From: Chloroflexota bacterium | GTDB taxonomy: Bacteria > Chloroflexota > Dehalococcoidia > Lucifugimonadales > Lucifugimonadaceae | Direction: 5' to 3' | Length of the DNA: 64,000 bases | Assembly (NCBI GenBank): GCA_013204555.1 | Contig: JABMNO010000066.1 | Span: forward strand, 1-64,000 | Shown here: one piece after another, positions 34,823 to 44,051 of the stretch | Layout of the letters: each line of letters begins with the position of its first letter | How positions within the stretch are numbered: the first letter of the stretch is position 1 | Program-made: the position numbers and the translations under genes | The notes under the pieces: model-generated | Told to the model about the DNA's origin: nothing | The model's database searches: none | What the model saw: only the letters and a program-made list of their open reading frames with translations

Positions 34823-34923
34823 GATTAACCGCTATTTTCCGATCCCCCAACTACTCCGCTCCAGACATAGATAGAATCGGGCCACGCACTGACACATATT
34901 AATTTCCTATCGGGAGAATCTCC

Positions 34924-37482
34924 TTGAATTTCGTTCGTCCCATCACCAGGCGGTCGTGGTGGCCGTTTCTGGTGTTGTTGATCTCCCTTGCGATGGTGGG
35001 ACTGATCGCCTGTTCTTCAGGCGGAGACGATGACGACAATTTCTTTGATCCCGATTCCACGGAACAGGACGAGGATGAAGAAGAATCCAAGGCCCCAACT
35101 ACGTCTCCTGACTCAGACCCCGTAATCTCTGAACCTGGCCAGCCTTCTGTCACCATAACCCCGAATACAGATTCCACCGCATCTGACCCCGGTGAAGCTA
35201 CCGCTACCTCCGTTTCTGTACAGCCCAAGAGCAATCCAACTGTCTCGGCTGTAACGAGCCCACTGCCGGGCGGAGCGGCCGCCACAGGCGGTCCCGAAAT
35301 CTTCAGTCTCATTGACATCATCTTCACTGACCTGACTACGGGGCAGGAAGTCTTTGACATCGCCATTGAACAAGAGTTTGGGGATTCCCCAACCGCGGCC
35401 ATGGAGCCGCTGGTTGATGGAATTTCTTTTGAGGCTCTTATTTTCAGAAACATGGAGTGGTTGGCGGGACAGGGATACCAGTCAGTTGAAGTCCCTACGG
35501 TAGCCGGGTTCGGCGATGTATTTCTGGAAAGCGCCGCTCTGGCGCCGTTGCGCCATAAGAATGTCAATTACAACGGCCAGTATGAGGGGAAAGATCCGGA
35601 GAACGATCTCAAGATCGACGAACTGGACGCCTACCTCAGATACCACACCATCCCCGGCGTATTTCAGAGCATCGTGTCCGCGGCGAAAGCCAACGGTATA
35701 GCCGTAACCGGCAATGTCGAATCCATCGCTCACATCATCAATCGCGCCCAGGAATCTGGCATCGGTGGCGGGGAAGACGAGCTCGTACTCGCTGGGCTCT
35801 TGCCCATTCCGACTATCGATCAAGTAATCACGTTTATCGATGATGTTATTGACGCTGGAGCGGTGAGAATATCCGCTGAAGCGTATCCGCTCGATTACGA
35901 CAACCGGATTGCAGAGCATCTCGCCTCACGTGGCATCCCATACAAACACACAGGCGCTGAGATTGGCGATCTGTGGACCGGCTATTACTACTCGTTTTAC
36001 CCTGACAAAACTGCCGCCGGAGATGCGCTTGTCTACCTGCATTCAGCCTGCGCGATCATTGGAAATACCAATGCCTCAGTGTTTGCACGTGCTCGCGCCT
36101 CCGGTGATGATATCGATACTGCCGTTGTTGTAGGAGCCTACGTTCCTTACCCGTGCAACACCTCACTTTCGATCGCCGACGTGTACAACGATGACGGCTC
36201 CGGATCGCTGCACGTAGAGTTGGACGCTCCAACGTTTTCCGACGGTTCCGCAGCTCCTAATTGCACTACCGACCTGTGGACCAACCTGCTGCTGGTAGCA
36301 ACGAATCGACAGGGCATTGATACCATCGAATTTGCTGCGGATCTGTCTGCATCAGTCAGTGCCGTCTCCACACCAGGCCTCGCAGCTCGCGTCAGGGAGC
36401 GAATTCTCTCCCATCCCATACCGTCTCAGAATCTGCCCATCGCAAATGTAATAGTCGACCTGCCTGTGTTCGGTGAGGATGACGGAATTAGCACTGCCGA
36501 ATTCTACGAACTTATCCGAGACGTCCAACTTGGCCTTGTCGATGACGCGTTGCAAGCGGCTGGATATCAGACTGTTCTCACATTCGATGAGCCATGGACC
36601 GGCGGGGACGTTTCCCTCACTTACATCCTTACCGCTGGAGGCAATGAGGAGACGGGCGAAGAATTTGCCTATGGATTCCCGTACTGGAACGCCCAACAGG
36701 ACATAGATCCACGTCTCCATGGAGTGGTCTCAAGCGCCACAACCGACAGGCCCGTATTCATCCACCCAATCTACGGAATCCCGGAGAAAGGAATCTGGTC
36801 CGACTTGAGGACATCAATGGGACTCCCGGCCCGCTTCCCGTACGCCAACCCCAGTTTCGGCCCGGACGAGGAGTACCGGACCTCGCTCCTCACCTCATGG
36901 GCTCTAGATTCAGCAGGAGAAGTAACTGCAGACGGAATGGCCGTCCCAATAACGCCCCTCACTGGCTCAATTGCCGGGCAGGTGGCGATCCTGACTCCGT
37001 TCGGTGATGTGACCCGGATCGGCCAAACGGCGAACTTCATAGACGTAGCAGAAGTTCCAACATCCAACATTGTGTTTTCCGCCCCTCTCCGGGTGCAGGG
37101 CTCTGGAGGCCTTGAGGAGAAGATGGCCCCCTATCTGGTCACTGACGGAAACGGACTCCACATGTGGATGGTCAGCCAGATCCATCACGAGGGGTTCACG
37201 TTCGCCATGAGCGAAGCAATCGCCAGGTCAACCAGCGGTAATCGTGTGCTTGAAAAGCCTGCCTATGTACACCTCTACTCAGGTAGGCAGACCTTCGCAC
37301 TTGCGTACGACCACAGCGATGTAAGCCTCAATTTGCCATTCACTCCCGGCGAGTTGATCGATGTCACCGTTTACAACCCGGCTGGACTGGCGGTGGAAGA
37401 ACGACGCGGCGTGGCATATGACGGTCCGGTAATGGCATCGCTGGAAAAATATGGATTACTGGTCGTGGAACCGGCCCGATAA
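34924..37482 (+). CDS. Large secreted lipoprotein of unknown function
   Basis: An 852-residue protein with a lipoprotein signal: basic start (NFVRPITRRSWW), a hydrophobic core and the lipobox GLIAC with Cys at about residue 30. A very acidic patch (GGDDDDNFFDPDSTEQDEDE) and a Thr/Ser/Pro-rich linker to about residue 115 follow, which should hold the folded ~735-residue part away from the membrane. That part resembles no family I can name. Segments such as DELDAYLRYHTIPGVFQSIV, and alternating strand-helix patterns around residues 240-345, hint at a (beta/alpha) barrel. Pairs of cysteines (HSACAII, PYPCNTS, APNCTTD) could form disulfides outside the cell. Start is TTG at 34924. Monocistronic, downstream of the rpsU terminator. 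Confidence 0.75.
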   Translation: MNFVRPITRRSWWPFLVLLISLAMVGLIACSSGGDDDDNFFDPDSTEQDEDEEESKAPTTSPDSDPVISEPGQPSVTITPNTDSTASDPGEATATSVSVQPKSNPTVSAVTSPLPGGAAATGGPEIFSLIDIIFTDLTTGQEVFDIAIEQEFGDSPTAAMEPLVDGISFEALIFRNMEWLAGQGYQSVEVPTVAGFGDVFLESAALAPLRHKNVNYNGQYEGKDPENDLKIDELDAYLRYHTIPGVFQSIVSAAKANGIAVTGNVESIAHIINRAQESGIGGGEDELVLAGLLPIPTIDQVITFIDDVIDAGAVRISAEAYPLDYDNRIAEHLASRGIPYKHTGAEIGDLWTGYYYSFYPDKTAAGDALVYLHSACAIIGNTNASVFARARASGDDIDTAVVVGAYVPYPCNTSLSIADVYNDDGSGSLHVELDAPTFSDGSAAPNCTTDLWTNLLLVATNRQGIDTIEFAADLSASVSAVSTPGLAARVRERILSHPIPSQNLPIANVIVDLPVFGEDDGISTAEFYELIRDVQLGLVDDALQAAGYQTVLTFDEPWTGGDVSLTYILTAGGNEETGEEFAYGFPYWNAQQDIDPRLHGVVSSATTDRPVFIHPIYGIPEKGIWSDLRTSMGLPARFPYANPSFGPDEEYRTSLLTSWALDSAGEVTADGMAVPITPLTGSIAGQVAILTPFGDVTRIGQTANFIDVAEVPTSNIVFSAPLRVQGSGGLEEKMAPYLVTDGNGLHMWMVSQIHHEGFTFAMSEAIARSTSGNRVLEKPAYVHLYSGRQTFALAYDHSDVSLNLPFTPGELIDVTVYNPAGLAVEERRGVAYDGPVMASLEKYGLLVVEPAR

Positions 37483-37547
37483 AGACGGGCTGTGATTCCT
37501 CCGGCGGTGACTATCCAGACTCGCCATTCGCGTTAGGATAGTTCAAT

Positions 37548-38246
37548 ATGAACGTCGCTATTCTTGTATTCCCGGGAACATGGTCGGAAGTCGACTGCCA
37601 TCGCGCCTTTACTGACGTGATTGGGCATGACGCTGAATATGTCTGGCACAAAGAAACCGATCTCGACCGCTTCGATGCGGTGGTGGTTCCCGGAGGCTTC
37701 TCCTACGGCGACTACCTGCGGTGTGGCGCCATAGCCCGATTTTCACCTGTAATGGAGTCGGTCAAAGCATTTGCTGAGGCCGGCAAGCCCGTCATCGGTA
37801 TTTGCAACGGATTCCAGATTCTGTGTGAAGCAGGACTTCTTCCCGGAGTCCTCACCAGAAATGAGCATCTCGAGTTCCGATGCAAATGGGTCGACTTACG
37901 CGCCGAAACCACCAACACACCATTCACCCATCTCGCTTCCGCCAAACAGGTACTGCGAGTTCCAATATCCCATGGCGAGGGAAATTACCAGGCTGACGCA
38001 GAGACTCTGGAAATGTTGGAACGCACCGGCCGTATCGTGTTCAGGTACGTAGACGAAGATGGGAACGCCACGGCCGAGTCCAACCCAAACGGCTCCGCCA
38101 ACAACATTGCCGGCATCATCAATGAACGCGGCAATGTCCTGGGCATGATGCCCCACCCCGAGCGATCGGTTGAAGAGTTGCTGGGTGGAGACGACGGCGC
38201 TGTCATCTTCCGCTCCATGGTCACACCAACAGCCGCTGCTGTTTAG
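37548..38246 (+). CDS. purQ: Phosphoribosylformylglycinamidine synthase glutaminase subunit
   Basis: A 232-residue class I glutamine amidotransferase that supplies ammonia to PurL in purine synthesis. The N-terminal AILVFPGTWSEVDC and VVPGGFSYGDYLRCGAIA blocks are diagnostic for PurQ. The catalytic Cys is in IGICNGFQILCEAG, and the His and Glu are in MMPHPERSVEELLGG. purS and purL, often adjacent, are absent here: the neighbours are a lipoprotein gene and an aldolase gene. Confidence 0.95.
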   Translation: MNVAILVFPGTWSEVDCHRAFTDVIGHDAEYVWHKETDLDRFDAVVVPGGFSYGDYLRCGAIARFSPVMESVKAFAEAGKPVIGICNGFQILCEAGLLPGVLTRNEHLEFRCKWVDLRAETTNTPFTHLASAKQVLRVPISHGEGNYQADAETLEMLERTGRIVFRYVDEDGNATAESNPNGSANNIAGIINERGNVLGMMPHPERSVEELLGGDDGAVIFRSMVTPTAAAV

Positions 38247-38351
38247 CCGGATCTCACACCGATAGTCGAGCGCCACGGGTTGGCGAACTATCCCTTTGGG
38301 TGATAAAACGCTCCAGTCACCTATTCTCATACACACTGGAGATCCAGCCGC

Positions 38352-39230
38352 ATGCCACGAATCAATCGCGCAATTGAACTTCTTGCTCAGGACCAGCCTG
38401 TCTTCTACTACGGCGGTCACACTGGCTTCGAACTCACATATGAGAACGGAAAAGCGCAGGCCGCTACTGAAGCCGACTACATAAACATCGGCATGGAGCA
38501 CGGCGCATTCGATATGCCTGGCCTTGATCAGTTCATGAAAGGCCTGGTCGACGCCGGTCCTACCCGCTCAGGCCACCGGACTCCCACGGTCATAGTAGAG
38601 GCGCCGGTGATTGGCGAAAGTGAAGATGCCATCCGAATCAACACCTGGCAGTTCCGGCAGATTCTTGGCCGCGGGGTCCACGGAATTCTTCTCTGTCACG
38701 CGGAAAATCCCGCAGCCGTGAGAGCATTCGTCGAGGTCTGCCGGTTCCCTCGCAACCTCGCGGGCGTTGGTGAAGGACTGGGCGTTGGCACACGCGGAGT
38801 CGGCGGTCAGGGCGTCCCCGCAGGAATCTGGGGCACCGATAACGACGGATACGTCGATAAGGCCGACCCATGGCCACTCAACCCCGATGGCGAGCTCATC
38901 CTGGGCCTCAAGATCGAAAACATCCGAGCACTCAACTCGGTAGAAGCCACGCTATCGATTCCCGGCATCGCATTCGCAGAGTGGGGTCCCGGCGACATGG
39001 CAATGTCCATGGGCATCGACCGATGGGAAGGCGAAGGCCGTCACCCAAGGCTGGCAGCGGCTCGAGAGCGCGTCCGAGCAGCGTGCGCAGCCAACGGAAT
39101 CAAATTCCTTGAAGGATTCGAAGAAGGTCAGGAAGTCCAGCAATACAACGACGGCGTCAGGCTCTCCGGCTACGACGCCGATCGAGCAGCAGTAGTCCGC
39201 GCCCACGTAGGCCGAACGATGCCCGTCTAA
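38352..39230 (+). CDS. HpcH/HpaI aldolase/citrate lyase family protein
   Basis: A 292-residue class II, metal-dependent pyruvate-type aldolase. Family motifs include NIGMEHGAFDMPGLDQFMKG, where the GxEHG replaces the usual D-x-EHG, and the metal ligands Glu in LGLKIEN and Asp in WGPGDMAMSMG. Such enzymes split or join 2-keto-3-deoxy or related hydroxyacids into pyruvate plus an aldehyde. The stop overlaps that of the convergent aldolase-SDR gene by 2 bp. Confidence 0.85.
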   Translation: MPRINRAIELLAQDQPVFYYGGHTGFELTYENGKAQAATEADYINIGMEHGAFDMPGLDQFMKGLVDAGPTRSGHRTPTVIVEAPVIGESEDAIRINTWQFRQILGRGVHGILLCHAENPAAVRAFVEVCRFPRNLAGVGEGLGVGTRGVGGQGVPAGIWGTDNDGYVDKADPWPLNPDGELILGLKIENIRALNSVEATLSIPGIAFAEWGPGDMAMSMGIDRWEGEGRHPRLAAARERVRAACAANGIKFLEGFEEGQEVQQYNDGVRLSGYDADRAAVVRAHVGRTMPV

Positions 39231-41194
39231 ATTACCCGATCGTTTCCGCCGTCCACAGGTAGCTGTGCTCCCGTGGTTCGGCTGAATAGCGGGCCTGCCA
39301 TTGCGACGGCAAGATTTGCTACGTCCTTCGATGTAACTTCTACGCCTAGGACGTTGTTGGTCTTGTACTGATCCACAGTGATGCCGTAGTGGTCTGCCCT
39401 GTTCTGCAGGACTTCTTCCGTCCAAATGCCTGTGTCGAACACCGCATTGGGATGAAGCACGTTTACTCGTACCCCGAGCTCCCCCAGTTCAAGTGCTGCC
39501 ACACGCGCCAACTGCGTAAGGCCTGCCTTCGCGGCGGAGTACGCCGCGGCGCCAGGACCGGGAGCAGGGACGTTTTTTGAGGCGATCGCAACAATCGCAG
39601 GGTCGATGCCGAATTTCAAATACGGTGTTGCGGCACGGATAACCCGCATGTGGCCAGACATGTTTACGTCGACCACTTTCGTCCAGGTGTCATCGTCCAT
39701 CTCTTCGATGTTCATGCCGGCCGGGAAGGTTCCCGCATTGGAGATGACGATATCCAAGCCTCCGAATCTCCCGATTGTCGCGTCCACAGCCACGTCTACA
39801 TCCGCCGAGCTGGTCACATCGCACTGAATACCGATGGTGTCAACGCCCAAATACTGTTCGATAACACCGCCATCAATATCCAAACACGCGACTGCGGCGC
39901 CCTGTGACCTCAGCGCGCACACACACGCTGCGCCAATCCCACTGGCGGCTCCTGTCACCAGCGCGATCTTGCCTTGCAGCGGCGGCGAACTTACGATTCG
40001 CTTCAACTTGGCCTGCTCAAGCACCCAGTACTCGACGTCGAACAGGTCCTGAGGTCCGAGCGGCTGCCACGCATCGATCGAATCGGCGATCTGTGCCGCT
40101 GTGATGTTGTGGCCTGCAATGTCTGCCACAACACTCGCACGACCAGCGTTCGGGCCAAACGACACAGTTCCAACACCCCGCCACACGGCCCAACGAGGCG
40201 CAGCATCCAATATCTGGTGATCGGCAGCGCTGTATCTGCCGAAATAGCTTTTATACTCCCGCTGGAAGTCAGCGATATCGCTCTCAACATCGCCAGACAG
40301 AACCATGGGGGAGGGTTTCGTATGAATCACGTGGTCCGGCGTGAGACCACCTCGGGTGGCAATTTCGGATACATCGTCACGCAACGAAAAGCCAACGGCT
40401 TCATCAGATGAGTCGACACGCGCCACCTGCGGGAAACCTGCTGCAGTCGAAACAGCCCGACGCAGTTCGGCCAATTGCTTGAGATCCGGCGGATCGCCCT
40501 GTGCAGTGGCGATAGAGCCTGAATGTTGCGAAACAACGCACTCAGCCCTGGTCACGAGCGCGATCATCCGCTCATAGCTCTCCTGCGCGGTATTACCAAA
40601 CGTGAATACCCCGTGGTTCATCAAAATCATGCCATCCAGACGTGACCAGTCGACTCCGGCTACCAACTCAGCAACAAGTTTGGCCAGGATGAATCCCGGC
40701 ATTGCATATGGAACTATCAAAACCTCATCGCCCAGAACCTCAAGCAACCGGGCATCGCCATTGGGTGTGTTGCTGATGGTCACGATGGCGTCAGCATGGG
40801 TGTGATCAACCCACTGGTGAGGTATCAGCGCATGCGTGATCGTTTCAACTGACGGATTCGGCGCGTCGGGATTGATGGACGCCGCACGCAGCGATCTCAT
40901 CATGTTCGTATCATCGAGGGAATCAAGCCCCGCCAGACGGCGGACGGCATCAAGCCGAAGCGGAGCGAATCCGGGCGGTTCGATATCGGCCAGATCCCAG
41001 CCGCTACCCTTCACATAGAGAATTTCTTCCGACTCACCATGAAGGTTCTCAACGGGCAACTTGACGGAGGTGTTCCCGCCGCCGTGAAGTACTAGATTGG
41101 GATCCGCACCAAGTAGCCTCGACGAGTATGCACGCAGTGCCAGAGGATCATCTGTGAACTCCCGTGCAGCATCGTTATCCCAGCGACTCTTCAT
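39227..41194 (-). CDS. Bifunctional class II aldolase / short-chain dehydrogenase (RhaD-type fusion)
   Basis: A 655-residue fusion. The N-terminal ~400 residues are a class II aldolase/adducin domain with LVLHGGGNTSVK, the metal-binding DHTHADAIV, and MNHGVFTFGN. The C-terminal ~250 residues are an SDR with the NAD motif GKIALVTGAASGIGAACVC, the NAG motif in ISNAGTFPAG, and the catalytic YSAAKAGL. Known fusions act as rhamnulose-1-phosphate or related sugar-phosphate aldolase plus lactaldehyde dehydrogenase. The ATG at 41194 has an aagga site and fits the family; the frame continues to 41227. The gene follows the formate dehydrogenase after 61 bp on the same strand and may be its last co-transcribed gene. 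Confidence 0.88.
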   Translation of the reverse strand: MKSRWDNDAAREFTDDPLALRAYSSRLLGADPNLVLHGGGNTSVKLPVENLHGESEEILYVKGSGWDLADIEPPGFAPLRLDAVRRLAGLDSLDDTNMMRSLRAASINPDAPNPSVETITHALIPHQWVDHTHADAIVTISNTPNGDARLLEVLGDEVLIVPYAMPGFILAKLVAELVAGVDWSRLDGMILMNHGVFTFGNTAQESYERMIALVTRAECVVSQHSGSIATAQGDPPDLKQLAELRRAVSTAAGFPQVARVDSSDEAVGFSLRDDVSEIATRGGLTPDHVIHTKPSPMVLSGDVESDIADFQREYKSYFGRYSAADHQILDAAPRWAVWRGVGTVSFGPNAGRASVVADIAGHNITAAQIADSIDAWQPLGPQDLFDVEYWVLEQAKLKRIVSSPPLQGKIALVTGAASGIGAACVCALRSQGAAVACLDIDGGVIEQYLGVDTIGIQCDVTSSADVDVAVDATIGRFGGLDIVISNAGTFPAGMNIEEMDDDTWTKVVDVNMSGHMRVIRAATPYLKFGIDPAIVAIASKNVPAPGPGAAAYSAAKAGLTQLARVAALELGELGVRVNVLHPNAVFDTGIWTEEVLQNRADHYGITVDQYKTNNVLGVEVTSKDVANLAVAMAGPLFSRTTGAQLPVDGGNDRVI

Positions 41195-41255
41195 CCCGGT
41201 CCTTTCAGTGGTCTGGTTTCTCTCCAAACCATCTTAATGCCGGAACAACCGCTGA

Positions 41256-44030
41256 TTAATCAGCCGCAGGAACCGCCATCTCAGCCACCGCGAGCTTTGT
41301 CACCTTCACGGCGCAAGCCTTGAATTCTGGCGTCTCGGTGATGAAATCGTATGCATCGCTCGTCAGGACGTTCGTCATCGTCGACTCCGGGAACGCAAAG
41401 CTCATGAATATCGTGCCAGCGGGCGATCTATCAGTCACCTTCGCATGGACCGTCACAACGCCGCGTCTGGTCGCAACCTCAATGACTTCCTCATCCTCAA
41501 CGCCCAGGTACTCGGCATCTTGGGGGCTGATCTCCGCCCACTCGTGCGGGACAAGCAGTTCGAAGCCCTCGGCTCGTCCCGTCTGCGTACCCGTGTGATA
41601 CGTAGAGCGCCGTCGCCCGGTCGTGAGCACGTATGGATACTCCTCATCTGGTTCCTCAGCGGGAGCAATATGATCGACAGGCGCGAAAAATCCCGGAATC
41701 CCGCCACCCGTTTCGAACTCTTCCTTGTGCAGGTACATGGTCCCGGGGTGGTCAGGAGTCGGACACGGCCACTGTATTCCGCCTTCGGTGTCGAGCCGCT
41801 CGTAACTGATGCCGGCGAGAATTGGCGCTACGCTAGCGATCTCATCCCACACCTCTGATGCGGTGGTCATCGTCTGCGGATAACCCATCGCCTCAAACAG
41901 ATCAAGGAGAATGCGCCAGTCCTCTCGCGCCTCACCGGGCGGCGCAACAGCCTGCCTAACTCGCTGAACCCGCCGTTCGCTGTTCGCAAACGTCCCCTCA
42001 GATTCGGCGAAAGCCGCGGCTGGCAGAACAACATCGGCGAGTTCGGCGGTGTCCGTAAGGAATATGTCCTGCACCACAACGAACTCGCACGCCTCAATCG
42101 CTCGCCTGGTGTGATTAGCGTGGGCGTCTGATGCGATGGAGTTCTCGCCCATCACGTATAGAGCTTTCACTCGACCTCGAAGCATCTGATCGAGGGCGGT
42201 GATTTTGGTAATGCCCCGTCGTTTTGGCAATGGAAATCCCCACGCCGCCTCGAACTTCTCTCGCACTCCCGGTCGCTCTACCTTCTGGTAACCCGGAAGA
42301 TCAGTCGGCAGCGCACCCATATCACTCGCGCCCTGCACATTGTTCTGGCCCCGTAGTGGGTTGACGCCAGCGCTTGGCTTACCGAAGTTACCGCAAAGCA
42401 TTGCCAGGTTTGAGACCGCCTGGACGTTGTGTGAGCCGCACGAGTGTTCAGTGATCCCAAGCGTGTAGCAAACTGCTGCTTTTGGCGATGCCTCGGCATA
42501 CTCACGCGCTGTATCAATAATGTCCTGCGCTGGCACTCCGGTCACACGCGCTGCGTACTCCGGCGTATACATGTCCAGGTGGGCCGCAAGCCCGTCAAAA
42601 CCTTCAGTCTTGCTATCGATATACGACTGGTCGTAGAGGCCCTCTTTGATGATCACGTGGCACATAGCGTTTAGCAGCGCTATGTCGGTGCCAATCTTCG
42701 GTTGCATGTGGCGCGTCGCCCACCTGGTGAGCTCAATCTTGCGTGGATCTACAACGGTGAGTTTCGCTCCCTTGCGAACCGCTTTTTTCATGCGGAGGGC
42801 GATCACCGGATGAGTTTCGGTGGTGTTAGAGCCAAGTACAAGCAGATAGTCGGTGTCGGCGAGCTCCTCAATGGAGTTACTCATCGCACCCTTACCTACC
42901 ATGACCGCCAGACCGGCGACCGTTGGAGCATGTCAGGTACGAGAACAGTTATCGATGTTGTTCGTCCCCACCGCCACTCTTGCGAACTTCTGCATCAGGT
43001 AGTTCGACTCGGACGTGACCCGAGCGGAAGCCCACAGAACAAGCGAATCAGGACCATCGGTATCTTTGTAGTGCTCAAACTTCGACGCGACTAGAGATAT
43101 TGCTTCATCCCAGCTTGCGGGTTGGAGTTCCCCGTTTTTCCGAATCAGAGGCGTAGTCAGCCGATCTGCGCTCTTCACAAAGTCCCATGAGCCAAACTGT
43201 CCCTTGACGCAGAGAGATCCCTGAGACGGCGCGGTGAAGTCTGGTTCCGAACCCTTCAGTTCGCCATCTTGCGTGAGAAGCTGGATTCCACAGCCGACTC
43301 CACAGTACGGACAGATCGTCTTCGTGCGCTCGAGCTTTTCTGCAACCGTCTTGCCAACGATTTTCTTGTCAGTGAGCGCGCCCGTTGGGCAAGTATTGAT
43401 GCACTGACCACAAAACGTACACGGACTTTGCAGAAGCTCGTTATCAAAGAACGAGAAGATTTTCGAGTTTTGTGATCGGCCATCAACGGTGATCGCGCCA
43501 GCCATCTCCCAGTCGTTACACACGTTGGTACAACGGAAACAGCCAATACAGAAATCATAGTCACGCTGAATGAACGGATTGGGATCCAGCGCCTTTGCGC
43601 GGGGAGCGATTGGCTTCAGCCAGCCTGCGTCAGCCTCGTACTCATCGGTCGCTGAGTGAAAATCACATGTCTTGAACGATAGACACTTTGGACATTCTGC
43701 CTGCGGCCCGGTCTCCGATAGCAGCATATCCAGAATCGTCCGCCGATACTGCTTCAACTCATCTGAGTGCGTCGTGACCTTCATGCCCGGCTGCTGGAAC
43801 GCGGTGCACGATGCGACCTGTGTAACGCGCCCATCGACCTCGACGTCCACTAGGCACATCCGGCAAGTGCCCTGGGGATCAAGACGCGACTCATAACAGA
43901 GCGTGGGAACATCATACCCAGCCTCTCTGAGCGCGCCAAGAACCCTGCCACCCTCGGAGTACGGAACCGGAGTCCCGTTAACTTCTAACAGGGCTTCTGA
44001 AACCGTCGATGATTGAGTAGTGGCATCCAT
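41256..44030 (-). CDS. fdhA: Selenocysteine-containing formate dehydrogenase, alpha subunit
   Basis: One 924-residue protein if the TGA at 42933-42935 is read as Sec366. The parts before (42933-44030) and after (41256-42902) are in the same frame and join into a canonical alpha subunit. In order: a [2Fe-2S] domain (Cys45, 56, 59, 75); an NuoG-like Cys region (Cys113, 116, 122); two [4Fe-4S] clusters (Cys161-171 and Cys204-214); the Mo/W-bis-MGD domain with its [4Fe-4S] site (Cys240, 243, 247, 274); then CSRT-Sec-HAPTVAGLA, exactly where FdhF has Sec140 followed by His. It oxidises formate or reduces CO2. The layout fits cytoplasmic, NAD- or ferredoxin-linked FDHs. No NuoE/NuoF-like partner or fdhD is adjacent. 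It starts 21 bp after formate-tetrahydrofolate ligase, so both form an operon. Confidence 0.9.
42900..42935 (-). promoter_or_regulatory. Bacterial SECIS element following the Sec TGA
   Basis: Starting 11 nt after the TGA (42933-42935), GGTCGCC (42921-42915) pairs with GGCGGTC (42909-42903) as a 7-bp stem with two G-T pairs, capped by the loop GGTCT (42914-42910). Position, stem and GGUC loop closely resemble the E. coli fdhF SECIS that binds SelB. This supports Sec decoding rather than a nonsense mutation. Confidence 0.85.
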
Positions 44031-44051
44031 GATGACGATTATAGGTTCAAA

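Noticed and set aside
42933-42935. TGA in formate dehydrogenase as a nonsense mutation or frameshift splitting the gene
   Set aside because: Both sides are in the same frame, the codon is the known Sec position and a matching SECIS hairpin follows; selenocysteine explains everything.
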